NCBI GenBank assembly: GCA_963942565.1
Contig: OZ012685.1
Coordinates: 43,582,248 to 43,646,247 of the forward strand
DNA length: 64,000 nucleotides
Source of the DNA: Maea johnstoni
Lineage: Eukaryota; Annelida; Polychaeta; Spionida; Magelonidae
Reading direction: 5' to 3'
The notes beneath the pieces are model-generated. The model was not told the DNA's origin, ran no database searches, and worked only from the letters and a program-made list of their open reading frames with translations. Shown in pieces: positions 22,001-33,629 of the stretch. The position numbers were made by a program, and so were the translations under genes. Position 1 is the stretch's first letter. The number at the start of each line of letters is the position of its first letter.

Positions 22001-24474
22001 CAGCTCTCAGCTGCTGTAAAGAGTTGAGTAAAACTGGCCCACAATTATAAAAACTCTGCTTTAGATTTTGGCTCCATGAGTTCCATCACAGAAAAATGCT
22101 GAGGCTTTATAATTTCAGGAAATAGACCACTTGTCTATTTTCCTAATCTATTGTGTTAGCCCTATTTTGTGAATAGCAGTAAGGCATAATTTTAATAATC
22201 CTTATCTATAAGATTTCTTTAAGATGGCAAATATTGCTGCCTTGAACGCAAATGCTATAATTTAACTATTGGTTTAATAATTTTCCCTCTATCCAACAAC
22301 ATCGTTTTTATATGGCTTTGTTGCTAAAATTCCTTGTTGTAGTGTCAGTGCTAAATCTAGTTTCTCTGTTTATTCAGGCGTGCCGCGGTCAGGGGCTGGA
22401 CGCGGGAGTAGAGGTGTGTGATTCGGACGATACTCAAGATGAAACAGACGCAGGAAAGTTACGCCGCATTCCTTCAATGGCTGACTTTCTACTCGCCTAT
22501 TCGGTTGTACCTGGTAAGTCAACAAAGATCTCAGGGGCTGGTAGCACCAACAGTTTTAAAATTAACATTTCCAATGCTGAGGCTACTTTTGTCCAACGCA
22601 CAAGTAGTTGTGTTGGTATTCATTGGAAAGCTCTTGCTGAGCAATCTCAGATGAATCCCCATTTGCCAGTGTTTCAGTCATTTTTTATGTGTTTTTTTCA
22701 TCATTTTGTAATGGCTAAATTAGCCACCAGCAGCATAAGGGTTAACTTATGGCTTTGACTTAATTGCCTTAGCATTGATTATTGAGGTCAGCCCTTTTGA
22801 GAGCGTTAAGTTTGAGTATAACGTTAAGACCAAGTCTGTGCAACCAGCCTATGGTTTGTTTGTTTGAAATTTTCATTGCTCTCCAAAGTAAAAGAGTCAA
22901 ACAGTTAAAAATCTTACTATTAAAAGGTCAGTAAAAAATGAAAAAAACAGATTTTAAAGACCATCTTTACAACTTAATTACTAGCTGATGTCTCAAGAAA
23001 AGAAAAGAAAAGTAGGGTAGTTCTGCTCTGGATATCATAATGTTTCTCCCTAGCATGGCAATCTTCGGGTGAAATACCTAAAAACACATGCTATGCTGTA
23101 CAAGGCATTTGAGAACTTTGGAAAGTTTTAGAGTTGATTCAAAACTTTGGGAAATCCCCAGTTACATTTGCAAACTTTGGAAATTCCCAGGTAATGACAT
23201 CATGTGGCTAAGATAAAACATGTTGCCTCTAAAGTTAAGCCTGGATAAATTGATTTATAATTGTGAATCTAAAAGAATTGACTATAAGTAGATGTTTAAT
23301 GCATGTAGATAGTGGGAAGAAAGTATTGCTGCAGAACATAAAGCTGTTTGTTTTAAAGGTGTCCACTTGGTAGGTCTTGCTGTGGTCAGTGCTTACTTTA
23401 TTTGTACTTATGAAGACATTATAAATGCTAATTTATGACTTTGGAAACAGTACCTGTGTATAATTACCAGCAAGCCGAAAGTGACTGGCGAATTTGTCAC
23501 ATGATATTAGCCTGATTAGACCCTACACAGTGGCGAGAGACTGCGAACAGTCAGTGATGATGTCGTAGACCACTCTGCTATGAGGTTTTGCCCTCAAGAC
23601 GCCATGAATCAATAATACTGGAAAATTTTTCATACACTAAGGTTATCTCTCATGTTGACCACTTGGCTAACAGGTCAGGCAGTCAGGACACCAATATTTA
23701 TCTGATACTGAGGAATTTCTCCTATGTTTCCTGGTTATCACTCATTGTGTAACTTTGCAAAAGTCCCCTTGTGTAGCAGGTCAGTCTTTAAGAACACCAA
23801 GAGTCATTTAATACTGGGAATTTCTCCTATATTTGGGGGTTATTTCTCATGGTGTAACTCAGCAAAAGACCACTCAGATAACAGGTTAGACCTTCAGGGT
23901 ATCAAGAGTCATTTGATACTGAGGAATTTCTCCTAAATTTGGAGGTTATTTCTCATGGTGTAACTCAGCAAAAGACCACTCAGCTAACAGGTTAGACCTT
24001 CAGGGTATCAAGAGTCATTTGATACTGAGGAATTTCTCCTATATTTGGAGGTTATTTCTCATGGTGTAACTCAGCAAATGACCACTCAGCTAACATGTCA
24101 GGTGTTCAGGACACCAAGATTTATTTAATACAGAGGAATTTCTCCTATATTTCCAGGTTACCTCTTGGCTTACAGGTCAGGCCTTCAGGGTACCAATATC
24201 AATTTAATACTGAGGAATCTCTTGTATATTTTCAGGCTTTTTCTCCTGGCGTAACTCGGCAAAGGGTTCCTGGTTCATCCAAGCCCTGTGCCAAGTGCTG
24301 GAGAAGTACGGCAAGAACCCTGAGTATGACATCCTGAGGATGATGACGCGTGTCAACAAAATAGTCGCCTACGACTTTGAGTCCAATGCAGCATCGTACT
24401 ACATGACCAGGAAAAAACAGATCCCATCCATTGTGTCCATGCTCACCAAGGACCTCTACTTCACCTCCAAGTGA
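10070..24474 (+). CDS. Executioner caspase (caspase-3/7-like), six coding exons
   Basis: Exons: 10070-10091, 16608-16677, 20637-20881, 21325-21500, 22378-22513 and 24236-24474. Phases 1, 2, 1, 0, 1 all agree and give 295 residues, between human caspase-3 and -7 in length. Prodomain 1-45 or so, large subunit with FAIIINN (about 56-62) and catalytic His131 in LSHGDDG, catalytic Cys173 in QACRGQ, acidic linker about 185-199, small subunit from about 200 with SWRNS (Arg222) and MLTKDLYF at the C-terminus. Arg74, Gln171 and Arg222 match the P1-Asp pocket of caspase-3. No CARD or DED, so this is a cytosolic effector protease of apoptosis. DEVD-A (13-17) and DETD-A (23-27, 192-196) look like processing sites. 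Exon 1 (seven codons) is the least certain; it is supported by the phase-1 GTAAAT donor and +4 G. Introns 4 and 5 carry copies of their own splice borders. Confidence 0.9.
10431..10756 (+). mobile_element. hAT-like MITE (family B2), in caspase intron 1
   Basis: About 326 bp. CAGTGACATAGCCAGAACC at the left and ATCCTGGCTAAGACCCCG at the right. Internal GACAGGC and CTGTCC palindromic repeats as in the intact copy at 18995-19299, but inverted relative to it. Target duplication not clear. Confidence 0.5.
10757..11090 (+). repeat. Purine-rich (G/A) tract in caspase intron 1
   Basis: About 330 bp almost entirely of A and G on the plus strand (GGAGGATGGGAGAGAG-like), with strong strand asymmetry and no simple period. 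Open frames on the other strand here are Pro/Ser/Leu-rich artefacts. Such tracts can form triplex DNA; whether this one does is not shown. Confidence 0.7.
11354..11544 (+). mobile_element. MITE, family C (short subfamily), in caspase intron 1
   Basis: 191 bp. CAGGGTTCGACTTTC at the left, the inverse of AAATGTCAGACCCTG at the right, exact 5-bp duplication AGACA (11349-11353, 11545-11549). Internal GGGGCCC- and GGCCCCTAG-type inverted repeats. Confidence 0.6.
12145..12484 (+). mobile_element. MITE, family C (GGCTAG subfamily), in caspase intron 1
   Basis: 340 bp. CAGGGCTCGACGTTAAGGC at the left and TTAATGTTGAGCCCTG at the right, exact 5-bp duplication CATCC (12140-12144, 12485-12489). Repeated AGGGCTAG inside. 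Closely similar along its length to the copy at 62530-62882. Confidence 0.68.
13517..14159 (+). mobile_element. Long family C element with foldback arms, in caspase intron 1
   Basis: 643 bp with exact 5-bp duplication AATGG (13512-13516, 14160-14164). Ends CAGGGCTCGAAATT and the inverse of TTTCCGAGCCCTG. The inverted arms reach far inside: GGCCACTCCAATTTAATTA (about 13634) pairs with its inverse near 14080-14103. A GTCAGACTC plus poly(A) motif recurs at about 13688, 13763 and (as GGCAGACTC) 13980. No transposase. Confidence 0.62.
16803..17034 (+). mobile_element. Harbinger-like MITE (family A), copy 4, in caspase intron 2
   Basis: 232 bp, flanked by TGA on both sides (16800-16802, 17035-17037). 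The body is nearly the same as copy 1; the right end reads TTAGGAC. It begins 125 bp after the exon 2 donor. Confidence 0.7.
17189..17500 (+). mobile_element. Degenerate hAT-like MITE (family B1) with poly(C) tract
   Basis: CATGACTAAAGCCAGCTAGG at the left and CACCCAGTTTCTAAATCCTG followed by GCTATGG at the right match the B1 copies at 204 and 41837. The middle carries two C runs (17403-17417, 17420-17438) and an A run absent from those copies. No clear target duplication. Confidence 0.45.
18191..18267. repeat. 13-bp inverted repeat around GTTCGAAC
   Basis: TTGTTCGAACATG (18191-18203) and its exact inverse CATGTTCGAACAA (18255-18267) are 51 bp apart in caspase intron 2, at the edge of a more CG-containing stretch that runs to about 18680. 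It may be a small element or a binding site pair; I cannot tell. Confidence 0.5.
18995..19299 (+). mobile_element. hAT-like MITE (family B2), complete copy, in caspase intron 2
   Basis: 305 bp. CAGGGTCTCAGCCAGGATTT at the left and the inverse of TCCTGGCTAAGTCCTTG at the right, with an exact 8-bp duplication GCTCTCAG (18987-18994, 19300-19307). Subterminal TGCCTGTCC and GACAGGCA motifs are inverted. This copy defines the family ends and size. Confidence 0.72.
20126..20347 (+). mobile_element. TTAA-type MITE (family D2), complete copy, in caspase intron 2
   Basis: 222 bp from CCCATTAATGCTCA to TGAGTGTGAATGGG, with TTAA on both sides (20122-20125, 20348-20351). CCC...GGG ends at duplicated TTAA are the mark of piggyBac-type transposons. 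The partner copy at 31857-32078 is of equal length and in reverse orientation. Confidence 0.7.
21487..21685 (+). repeat. Degenerate copies of the caspase exon 4 donor border
   Basis: The exon 4/intron 4 border (TTCATACAG then GTAAGTCA, donor at 21501) is followed by three look-alikes: TTTACACAGGTAATTAG (donor-like GT at 21532), GTTATACAGGTATTCAG (21623) and TTTATACAGGTAATTCAC (21670). Each is followed by a TTTGTT stretch. The last copy even repeats the exon's final codons for FFIQ. Units are unevenly spaced (31, 91 and 47 bp). They could act as alternative donors, but each would add intron codons just before the active-site exon. Confidence 0.6.
22566..22741 (+). mobile_element. TTAA-type MITE (family D1), in caspase intron 5
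   Basis: Flanked by TTAA on both sides (22562-22565, 22742-22745). Body shared with the copies at 24537, 26438 and 29394 (CCAATGCTGAGGCTAC, GCCACCAGCAGCATAAGGG). Its left end reads CATTTCC in place of CCCTTCC. It starts 53 bp after the exon 5 donor. Confidence 0.65.
23641..24260 (+). repeat. Minisatellite made of the intron 5/exon 6 acceptor border
   Basis: Units of about 105 bp begin at 23641, 23733, 23838, 23944, 24050 and 24156, and the series runs into the real exon 6 border at 24235/24236. The middle units read TATATTTGGAG then GTTATTTCTCATGGTGTAAC and CTCAGCAAAAGACC; the true border reads TATATTTTCAG then GCTTTTTCTCCTGGCGTAAC and TCGGCAAAGGGTTCC. Translated in the exon phase the units give [11 protein letters not shown], against [11 protein letters not shown] in the gene and GYYSWRNS in vertebrate caspase-3 (from memory). 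So the array descends from exon 6 itself. The spacing of the first (92) and last (79) steps is shorter; the unit at 24156 is truncated. Confidence 0.75.
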
Positions 24475-24536
24475 ACCGGGTCTTTTACATTTAGAGTTAT
24501 TGGTGAAATTAACCCTGCAATAATGTGATAACTTAA

Positions 24537-24742
24537 CCCTTCCAATGCTGTCGGCTACTTTTGTCCAAAGCACAAGGATGCAACGATTTGTAAATAACAT
24601 CCAAACCCTGTCATGTTGGTATTCATTTGAAAGCTCTTGCTGAGTACTCTCATATGAGTACCCATTTTCTAGGGTTTCAGTCATTTTTCAGGATTTTGCG
24701 TCATTTTTGTATTAGCCAAATTAGCCGCCACCAGCATAAGGG
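24537..24742 (+). mobile_element. TTAA-type MITE (family D1), just after the caspase stop
   Basis: 206 bp from CCCTTCCAATGCTG to CAGCATAAGGG, with TTAA on both sides (24533-24536, 24743-24746). It starts 62 bp after the stop codon, so it probably lies in the 3' UTR. Confidence 0.7.
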
Positions 24743-26437
24743 TTAAGAAGCATAGATCAAGGCGGAAAATATATGGGGTCATGCTTCGTCTAAAATGAAT
24801 TGGTTTTATTTTGGTTTACTTTTTTGGTTTTAAAAATCTTAATATATGTGTAGTTTAAAGGTTTGTTTTGTTTCTTGAACTGAGAATTATTTCAACAATT
24901 AACAACTGAGAATTATTCCAAGTGCAGATTTTTCTTTTGTGTGTCACCACTATTTACATGTATGGTTTATATAGGTTAATTATATGCAATGGTTAATTCT
25001 CTCTCAAATAGCTGTAGAACCAGATTTCTTTGAACAAAGGTATATAATAAGTTCATATGTGTCATTCAAAACATGATTTACTTGCCATTCGATACCAAAA
25101 TAATTATGATTGAAAATGGAAATTTCTTTAGAAATTTATATATAGTTGCTGGGCAACACTCAAATTTTGGTTACATATCTCACCGTATATACCTATCATT
25201 ATATATTGCCAACTTTACCTACAATTATTTAAGTGGTCAATTGGATTTCATAATTCATATCAGGGGTTGACGTTAAGATTTTGAGAGATTTTGAATCTCC
25301 TTTTATGCACTTGTTTATACATGTATACTGAAAGGATACATAACATTGGTTTCCATCTAGTAGTTGAACACAATTTAAGATATACGGGTTGCAAAAATCC
25401 CTTTTAATTCGACCATTGCTTATTTCAGGCCAGATCAATGGCAAAATGAATTTGTTTGGTCCGCTTTCCGTATTCCTAACTAACTTAATTTCAGACTTTT
25501 AATGATCAAAAAGAAAACTTCTGACTAAGTGTCTGTGGATGAATTTTCATGATACTCTGGACATTTTAAAAGGTAGTGTTTAGGGTGACAAATGCAGAAA
25601 TATATCAAAATACCTCTATTAGAAAGAGACATCAGTAGCTCTTAATCATCTTGGGTGATATTGAGATTTAGTGCAAGTGATTTCGAAAAAATCTTTAGAG
25701 GTTTCAGAAACACTAATCCCTTTTTAGTATTTATGTCCTTTAAGGTAAGACTGAAGTAGCAGAAATGTGTATGTGTCTTTTAAAGTGGTTATTATTCACA
25801 TAGCAATGTGCACATTATAAGGAGAGCTTTAGAGTTGTGGCCTACTCTCAAACCACATACCATACCTAAATCTTGTTCATAGTCAACTTAATACCCTTTG
25901 GTTTTGCTGAAAAGGAAGTCACCTTTTCCGTCTTTGAGGAGAATCCTTTTTCGTTGGAGGTATCCTCTCCTTTGAAGTTCTGTCTCCTCCACTAGACATG
26001 TGGTATGAACAGAAAACACCTTGTTATTCATATATATGCATAGAATTGTCTTATATTTTGATGTTTACAGGGATTGATAGATTGTAAAGCTTATTTTTAA
26101 AGATGAGCCAATCCTGCTTCTGAGGCCATTTTAGAAGAAAGACCCTAATTTAAAACATTGGCATATGGAGGGTACACATGTCATAACAATTTGGAACATA
26201 ACTCAACAATAAGATATATACTTGATTTTCTTCACAACAAAAAACAGCAACTTTCAATCAAATATTTCTCATGATAATACTTAATATTAAAGATCTAATC
26301 ATATGTCAGACCATGTATACACTCCTGTTTGCAAAGGGTTAAGAAAGTCTTATTTCACCTTCTAGATAAAGCCACCTTCATTTAAAGTCATCTAGTTACT
26401 GGTCTTTATTGGCAGGGTTAATTGTACCTGCTTTTGA

Positions 26438-26643
26438 CCCTTCCAATGCTAAGGCTATGTTCGTCCAAAGCACAAGGATGCAAAGATCATTGAAAACCAT
26501 CTAAACCTTTTCATGTTGGTATTCATTAGATAGCTCCCATTGAGTACTCTCAGATGAGTACCCATATGCCTGGGTTTCAGGCATGTTTCAGCTTTTTTTG
26601 CATCATTTTGTATTGGGAAAATTAGCCACCAGCAGCATAAGGG
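26438..26643 (+). mobile_element. TTAA-type MITE (family D1)
   Basis: 206 bp from CCCTTCCAATGCTAAGGCTA to GCAGCATAAGGG. The flanks TTGA and TTCT are eroded from TTAA. Confidence 0.6.
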
Positions 26644-27719
26644 TTCTGTGGGGCACAAGTATGTTTTACTTCAGGATATTCTTCTTTCAGTTCATTATGC
26701 AATCTGTATGCAATGTCTTCCCTGGGTGAGGTTTAAATGCAATGTATATTCATAATCATGTCATGAAACCAAAATCTACTAATTGTAGATAAAAAAGAAA
26801 AAGAGTGTCCCCAATTAAAAAGGTCTTCTGTGAAATGGATATTTGTTTTTGAACATGTTGTGAAGTCTGTCTCTCCTATGGTTCGATGAAATCCAGTCTT
26901 TATGACGATATTCTTGAAGAATTAGAAATTTGTTAGGGAATTGCTGTTGCTATATTATATGTATAGATTAGGAATAATTGGTCATCTCAGGTCAACTATG
27001 ATAGAGCCAGATGTACAAATAATGCTACAGGAATTGAGGTCAGGGGCTTTGTTTTTCATTTTTAATGAAAAAAAACAACATTTGAGGAACTTTCACCATC
27101 AAATTACAATATTGCTTTCAGAAGGTTGAATTTGGAATTCCCAAAAGGGTTTACATAAGAAAAGGGTGGTTGTTTTCAAAAAATACCATCCTCGCCTGAT
27201 ACCACCTAATAACAAAACAGTGTTGCACTATGGATAGCAAAATAATTCAATAAATGCCTTAATTAAACACAATGTCACTATTCTCTGAGATTGGTGGAGT
27301 GACAATACTTAGAAAACCAATGTGTCATTGGTGAAAACTGTACCTTGGTTATGATTTGCACAGTTTTAGTTGCATAAAGATTCTTTTTTGAATTTGTAGC
27401 ACGAGAAACCTAAAACATTGATTGTTTTAAATTCCTTCTTGCAACATTTACTTGAAGCATCCAAACCCTTATTCTTGATGTAGCTTTCACTCATATCAAG
27501 TTCCTTTTAAACATCATCATGGTGTCAGTCCAAAATGATGGTTGGTTTAATGATATTATTTGAATTGCCTATACCCGATTGTGCCTGTGGTTAGAAATGT
27601 AATCATATTGTGTATTAGAAATATAATTGGATATCAGAATCAATGCTTAACTGTGTACACATTCAACATCTATCACTGTCTGGCACACATACCAATTGAA
27701 GAAAAAACATTCAACTTTT

Positions 27720-28030
27720 GCAGCAACTTGCCCCGTAGGGCAAGTGAGATTCAATTTTCACTTGCCCAACTTCAACTTTCACTTGCCCTTGAAAAATTGT
27801 ATATAATAATTTTATAATATTTTGGTTCTGGCATGTGAAAGCATATTTTCTAGGACAAGCTTGGATGGCAGACCACAAAACTTGCACCCATTCTCAAAAG
27901 TAAACCTGAAATATACAAAATGTTCTTTCCCAGTGGGGCAAGCAAGATGCAGTTTTCACTTGCCCCACAGCTATAATTTACAAATTCTACTTGCCCGGGG
28001 CAATGGGGCAAGCACCAATGTCGAGCCCTG
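27720..28030 (+). mobile_element. Family C-related element, left end lost
   Basis: The right end reads AATGTCGAGCCCTG (to 28030), as in family C. The inside repeats CTTGCCCCGTAGGGCAAG and ACTTGCCC motifs in both orientations. No matching CAGGGCTCGA end or target duplication was found on the left, so the left limit is approximate. Confidence 0.4.
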
Positions 28031-29393
28031 CCATTCAAAATGGCCATTCCCAATGGGCGTTGAGGATGGTTTTTGGCCCATATATGGATAACATAACCAT
28101 ATTAGGACCAACAATGTAGTCATAATGCTAGGCATGCGCCATTGTTGTCTTATTGATATTCTAGTGTAGGACCAATGCTTGTGGCATTTTCATTTCCATT
28201 ATCATAATTAATTAAAGTGACAGAAAAAGGTTCCCCTCCTTGCGAGCTATACAACTGAAAATTATTGTTCCTACTCTATCGCAAAAACACGAAATGTCAA
28301 TAATGTCAGTTACGTTGAGGTTCATGCAAAAACATTTGGATAATTGTGATATTTACAACAGAACATTGAAAGGGCTGTAAAATTCCGACATGGGAGACAG
28401 AAAAACTTTTGGGAATATGGGTAGCAAGGCAAATTAGGGAGGGCATTTTGAGAAATAAGAATTTAGAATCAGTGAATGCTTTTCAGAACTAGGAGTCTGT
28501 AGTTTAAGCAATTCAGAATAGGTGGAGGAAGCAATTAGATGTTCTCCCAGTCTTTCCTCCTCTACAGTTTAAGACATAGACAGCTATTATGTAAATAGTG
28601 TATGTTGAAAGAGCTCTAACACCGCAAACGAATGCATTGTGACTTTATTGTACTAGTACCCAAGATGCTTAGTAAAATATCAGTCTTTTGTAGATATCTT
28701 TTATAACAACCATACCGGTTAATCAGGTCCTACAGAACCTGAGAGTTGATGCTAGATGTACTTATATTAGGATGTCTGTACCAATGTTATCATCCAATAA
28801 AAAAGTATTGAATACTTATTACTTTATATTATATCATTTTGGGGATAACAATCATACATAACTTGAAATGTGGCATTCCCTATGGCCAAGTGGAACGTAC
28901 CTTACATGAATGCTGAGAGAAAAGAGATGCTTTCGGTGAATTTTTTATTGATCTATCTATCAATGGTAGTCTTGTTAAAACTTAAAACTATGAAGTTATT
29001 TTTTCACCTTAATAAATACTGTTGGTGGGGCATTTCACGCTAAGATCCAAAGTGGGTATGGGACAAATAACAAACTTCAAAATCAAATAACTTATGAAAT
29101 ATTTTATTTCTCCATGTGCTCATATGGTAGGATAAATGCATTTTCATTATTCCATTAGTACAAACTTCAGCCTACATAGGATTAACTCCTGCACAACCTC
29201 CTGGATCACATATTTGCTGTACAATCCTGGATTATGCCTTATTTTGAAATACATTTCAATACTCCAATAGAGATATTTTTCAGGTAATTTCATGGGCTGC
29301 AAATCCATGTGCTGAAAGGGATTACTGAGATATTATGAGCCATGTCAAAAACCCACCACCTACACTTAACAGGCAAAATTGATACCTATTTAA

Positions 29394-29598
29394 CCCTTCC
29401 AATGCTGAGGCTACTTTCGTCCAAAGGACAAGGACGCAAAAATCTCTGAAAATCATCTAAACCCTGTCATGTTGGTATTCATTGGAAAGCTCTTGTTGAG
29501 CACTCTCAGATGAGTACCAATTTATCAGGAATCCAGCCATTTTTCAGCTTTTTTGCATAATTTTGTATTGGCCAAATTAGCCACCAGCAGCATAAGGG
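29394..29598 (+). mobile_element. TTAA-type MITE (family D1), complete copy
   Basis: 205 bp from CCCTTCCAATGCTGAGGCTA to TAGCCACCAGCAGCATAAGGG, inverted ends of about 20 bp, TTAA on both sides (29390-29393, 29599-29602). Best-preserved D1 copy. Confidence 0.72.
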
Positions 29599-29783
29599 TT
29601 AAGAAATTCAGGGTTACAAGATAAGGACCTGGTGGTCAGAACGGCATTTGTAGACCCGAAGAAGGATATGTTCAATTTAACAGTGGGCTAACAAACATTT
29701 TTGCCAGTAAGTTCATGGGAATACTGCTAGTGACTGTTACAAGCTAAGGAGTGCCATTTATATTAAAATCATTAATTTTGATA

Positions 29784-30253
<470 letters not shown>

Positions 30254-31856
30254 AATTGGTTTAATTTTATGCCAGGTTTATATCAGAGTTGTCAGAATGT
30301 TAAGCTCTCAAATGGTCATAAATGGTTTGATGAAATTGGCCCATGTAGTTCCAAGACCAAAACACTTAAATGGCATAGAAAAACAATCTCACTTTTACAG
30401 GATTTATGGGTAGGGAACAAAACCGTGTATTGCTTCAATGTGTGGATGAAATTTCTTACTAATGACAAAACGAATTAGTTGATACCATAAACACAAAAAG
30501 AGAAGATTTCACAGAGATACCGATGCTAGGGCATTTTAAGGTAAGATCCGATGTGCGTATGGGACAAATAACAAACTTCAAAATCAAGTAACATCTGAAA
30601 TATTTTACTAATTTCTCTCTTTGCTCATATGATAGAAAAATTGCATTTTCATTATTCCATAATAAGTAATATACATGCTGGAAAGATTTGGATAACTACA
30701 TGTATAGGCATTGGCAATAAATGGTAGGATGAGTACAGGATACTATTGTGACATGGAATTCCAAAAGGTTCTTCAAAGTTCAATTCATCAAGTTATGTTC
30801 TGCTGTTGAATGGGATTACGGAATTTATCACATGTTGTGACATTATTTTGGGGCTACCAAAAATAGCTATTTCACATATATTTCTAGCATCATAAATGAT
30901 AAAAAAAAGACTGCTGACCAGTAGAGAAGGTCGTTTCTGTTCAGGTCAAGTCCTTACAGGACAATTTTGTCGAACATTCATATTCTGCTCATTCTGAGCA
31001 TTACATTTACAGAAACATTCTAAAAACAAATAATCAAAGATGAATAAAAACGTATATATTGCATAGATAAAATATCAAATATATCATTAGATAGGGTGCG
31101 TACATGGGAATTTAAAAAAATTGTAATTCTACAAAGTTTTGTTCTGCCTGCTGAATTAAGCATTAAATTGATCAAATAATGTCAATAATCTTTTTTTTTC
31201 AAATAAACCAGCCTATGTACTATAACAACAAGCATCACAAATGGGATTATGTGGCTTTTGTTATAGAATGTGGGTCGAAATTGGGACAGGTGCATCTGGG
31301 ACATACATGTACTTGCTGCATGTTTATATTGTGACCGTTGAGTCTAAACAGTGACAGAAAACACTCTAGAACAGTTACACAGATTATGAATGACAAAGGG
31401 AAAACGTCTCATACTTATACTATCAGATACTGTAAATCACTTAAGTATAGCGGGAACAATAAGATAGCGATGATAGCACGATGCATATATGCGCTATAAT
31501 AACATCTCCGTCTTTATTAAATTCTTAATTGAACTTGCTGCTGCTGTTCCCGTTCACCGCTATACTTAGATCACGCTATCCATGGCAGTGCCATAATTGC
31601 GCTATATAATGTTCACGCCATATTTAAGTGATTTACAATAGTGAATATGATGTTCCCCTAAGCAATAAAGCCGTGTGGCATTTCAGGATACCATGTCTGT
31701 GGGGAAAAAGCTCCGACGTCCGTTGAATGGCACTGCGTGTTTATTTCTGTGGTGGACAGCATAAAAACTCATTCCTCCAATAGTAGGCTATAGTAAGGCA
31801 ACCTCGCTGTTGAATGACATTTCACCTAAATTCAGTAAAGCCAGTTAAGTTTTTAA

Positions 31857-32078
31857 CCCATTCACACTCAGAGTTACGCTAGAAAGTATCGTCTGCTGCT
31901 CTCATACTTTTGAAAATAACTTGGGAATAAGGCAGAATTTCACAAAATATTTGAAGGAGAGTTGTTGTTTGGCTTCTGATCAACATTTCTACTCTAAATA
32001 TTTTCCAAAAAATGCTTTTGTTTGGAAAGTATTATCAAAATTGTCAGGCCTGTTTTGGCCACTGTAAGTGTGAATGGG
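31857..32078 (-). mobile_element. TTAA-type MITE (family D2), complete reverse copy
   Basis: 222 bp, TTAA on both sides (31853-31856, 32079-32082), ends CCCATTCACACTCAGAG and GTAAGTGTGAATGGG. Its inside contains AATAACTTGGGAATAAGG and AAATATTTGAAGGAGAG, the same segment that has become tandem at 58803-59320. Confidence 0.7.
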
Positions 32079-32594
32079 TTAATAATGCATGGAATCTATA
32101 CCTCCTTATTGTGGATAAAGGAGACGAATACTTTTCAGCCCCTTTTCATATGAAGTTGTTTTACCCATAGAATCCTTAAGCTTTCCCTGATATAGCAATC
32201 ATGTCAATTATACTTTGATGCCGGATTGATTGAATTACACGTGCGGAGTGTTTGAGACCATGTCTAATTCTTTGCAGAAAAGGTTCTGTTATGATACTAA
32301 AAGCATAAACATACCAGGGCAGTAGAAATGGTTAAAATGAACTTAAACCTGGACGAAACAACTGCGTAACATATATTACAAAATGTCAAGCATGTCAGTA
32401 CTTCAATTGCTACATCACTAAATAAGGTATTTGATGGGTTGATATTTTGGTGCTTTTTGACCAGTGTAGGGCTAGTACGAGTATATATTCTGGGCTTTAC
32501 TAACCCTATCACCTCATTAGGGGGTTGTCTTGTATTGAAAGACGTGAAAAACTTCAGTATTCCTTATTTTAAACGTTGAAGTGTAGGGTCATTA

Positions 32595-32781
32595 CCCTTT
32601 TGCTGCTGGTGGCTAATGTGGCCATTAAAAAATATGCGAAACAACCATGAAAATGACCGAAACTCTGGCACTTGGGCACTCATCTGAGAGTACTCAGCGA
32701 GAGTAGTATCCAATGAAAACCAACACGACAGAATTAACCAATCTTTGCGTCCTCGTGCTTTGGACGAATTAGTCTCAGTTT
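32595..32781 (-). mobile_element. TTAA-type MITE (family D1), reverse, one end eroded
   Basis: Starts CCCTTTTGCTGCTGGTGGCTA after ATTA and runs to CGAATTAGTCTCAG, the inverse of the D1 body. The far CCAATG...GGG end is not recognisable. Confidence 0.55.
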
Positions 32782-33623
32782 TGTTTCAGTTTATGACTGA
32801 CTTAATGGAGAATCCCTTACTGTATTAATTTATGCTCTATATGTCCCTACCCACACTTGATGTGCTTTACGCCCCATTTTATACGTCCTTTGAGATACCC
32901 TCTTAGTATACATTTATCATAACATTTTCTTAGTGTCTGTGTATAGGGAGAGGATTTTAAATGGCATGAAAAAAGCCCCGATTTTCCAGAAAATGAAACT
33001 TACTGGAGCAAATAGGGTATGTATGGAACATTACAACTTGAGTTGGATCCAAACTCCCACATATTTGTATATTCAGAAAAGATATTGCTCTTCTTTCAAT
33101 ATATAAATTCACCAGGGTTATTGCTGGCTAGAATATTTCTCTGAAATATCTAACAATTCAATAGAAAATAAATGTCCCGTATGCACCTGATTTTGGGCTA
33201 AGCTTAACTTCTTAACCGTATTAGTACTCCAAATTATACGTAAGAAATAAGTAGTCTAAGAAGCTTCAGAATGTCAACAAAAAATATAAATATAAATATG
33301 ATGAGTTATTCGATGTTATTCTCTAAAAGTTTCCATTACAGTTGGATGCGCATTGTGTAAACTATGATTCTATTTGATTTCAGAACTGTCCATTTAACCT
33401 TTCCTATTTCAAGGGAAGGCAGATTTGGAGGAAATTTGTTTTCTTTTGCTGTACATAGTGTACTTAATTATGTAATAAAATCAAGCTTCCCTCCATATTT
33501 TAATGTTTTACTTCCATTTCGATGTCAAAGTTTATTGTTTTCGGAACCAGGTTCTTTTTTTATTTACGAATGTCTTTCAACTACTGATAGCAACAGCTAT
33601 ATCCTATAATGTATGTGTGTATG

Positions 33624-33629
33624 TTTATT
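33624..33629 (-). terminator. Candidate poly(A) signal for the FkbM-like gene
   Basis: AATAAA on the minus strand, 460 bp downstream of the stop codon at 34089. It is a canonical hexamer, but such hexamers are common in AT-rich DNA, so this is weak. Confidence 0.25.

Noticed and set aside
23724-23936. Extra caspase exon in intron 5
   Set aside because: Peptide resembles exon 6, but the frames are decayed copies inside the minisatellite, with weakened acceptors and no donor; treated as border-derived repeats.
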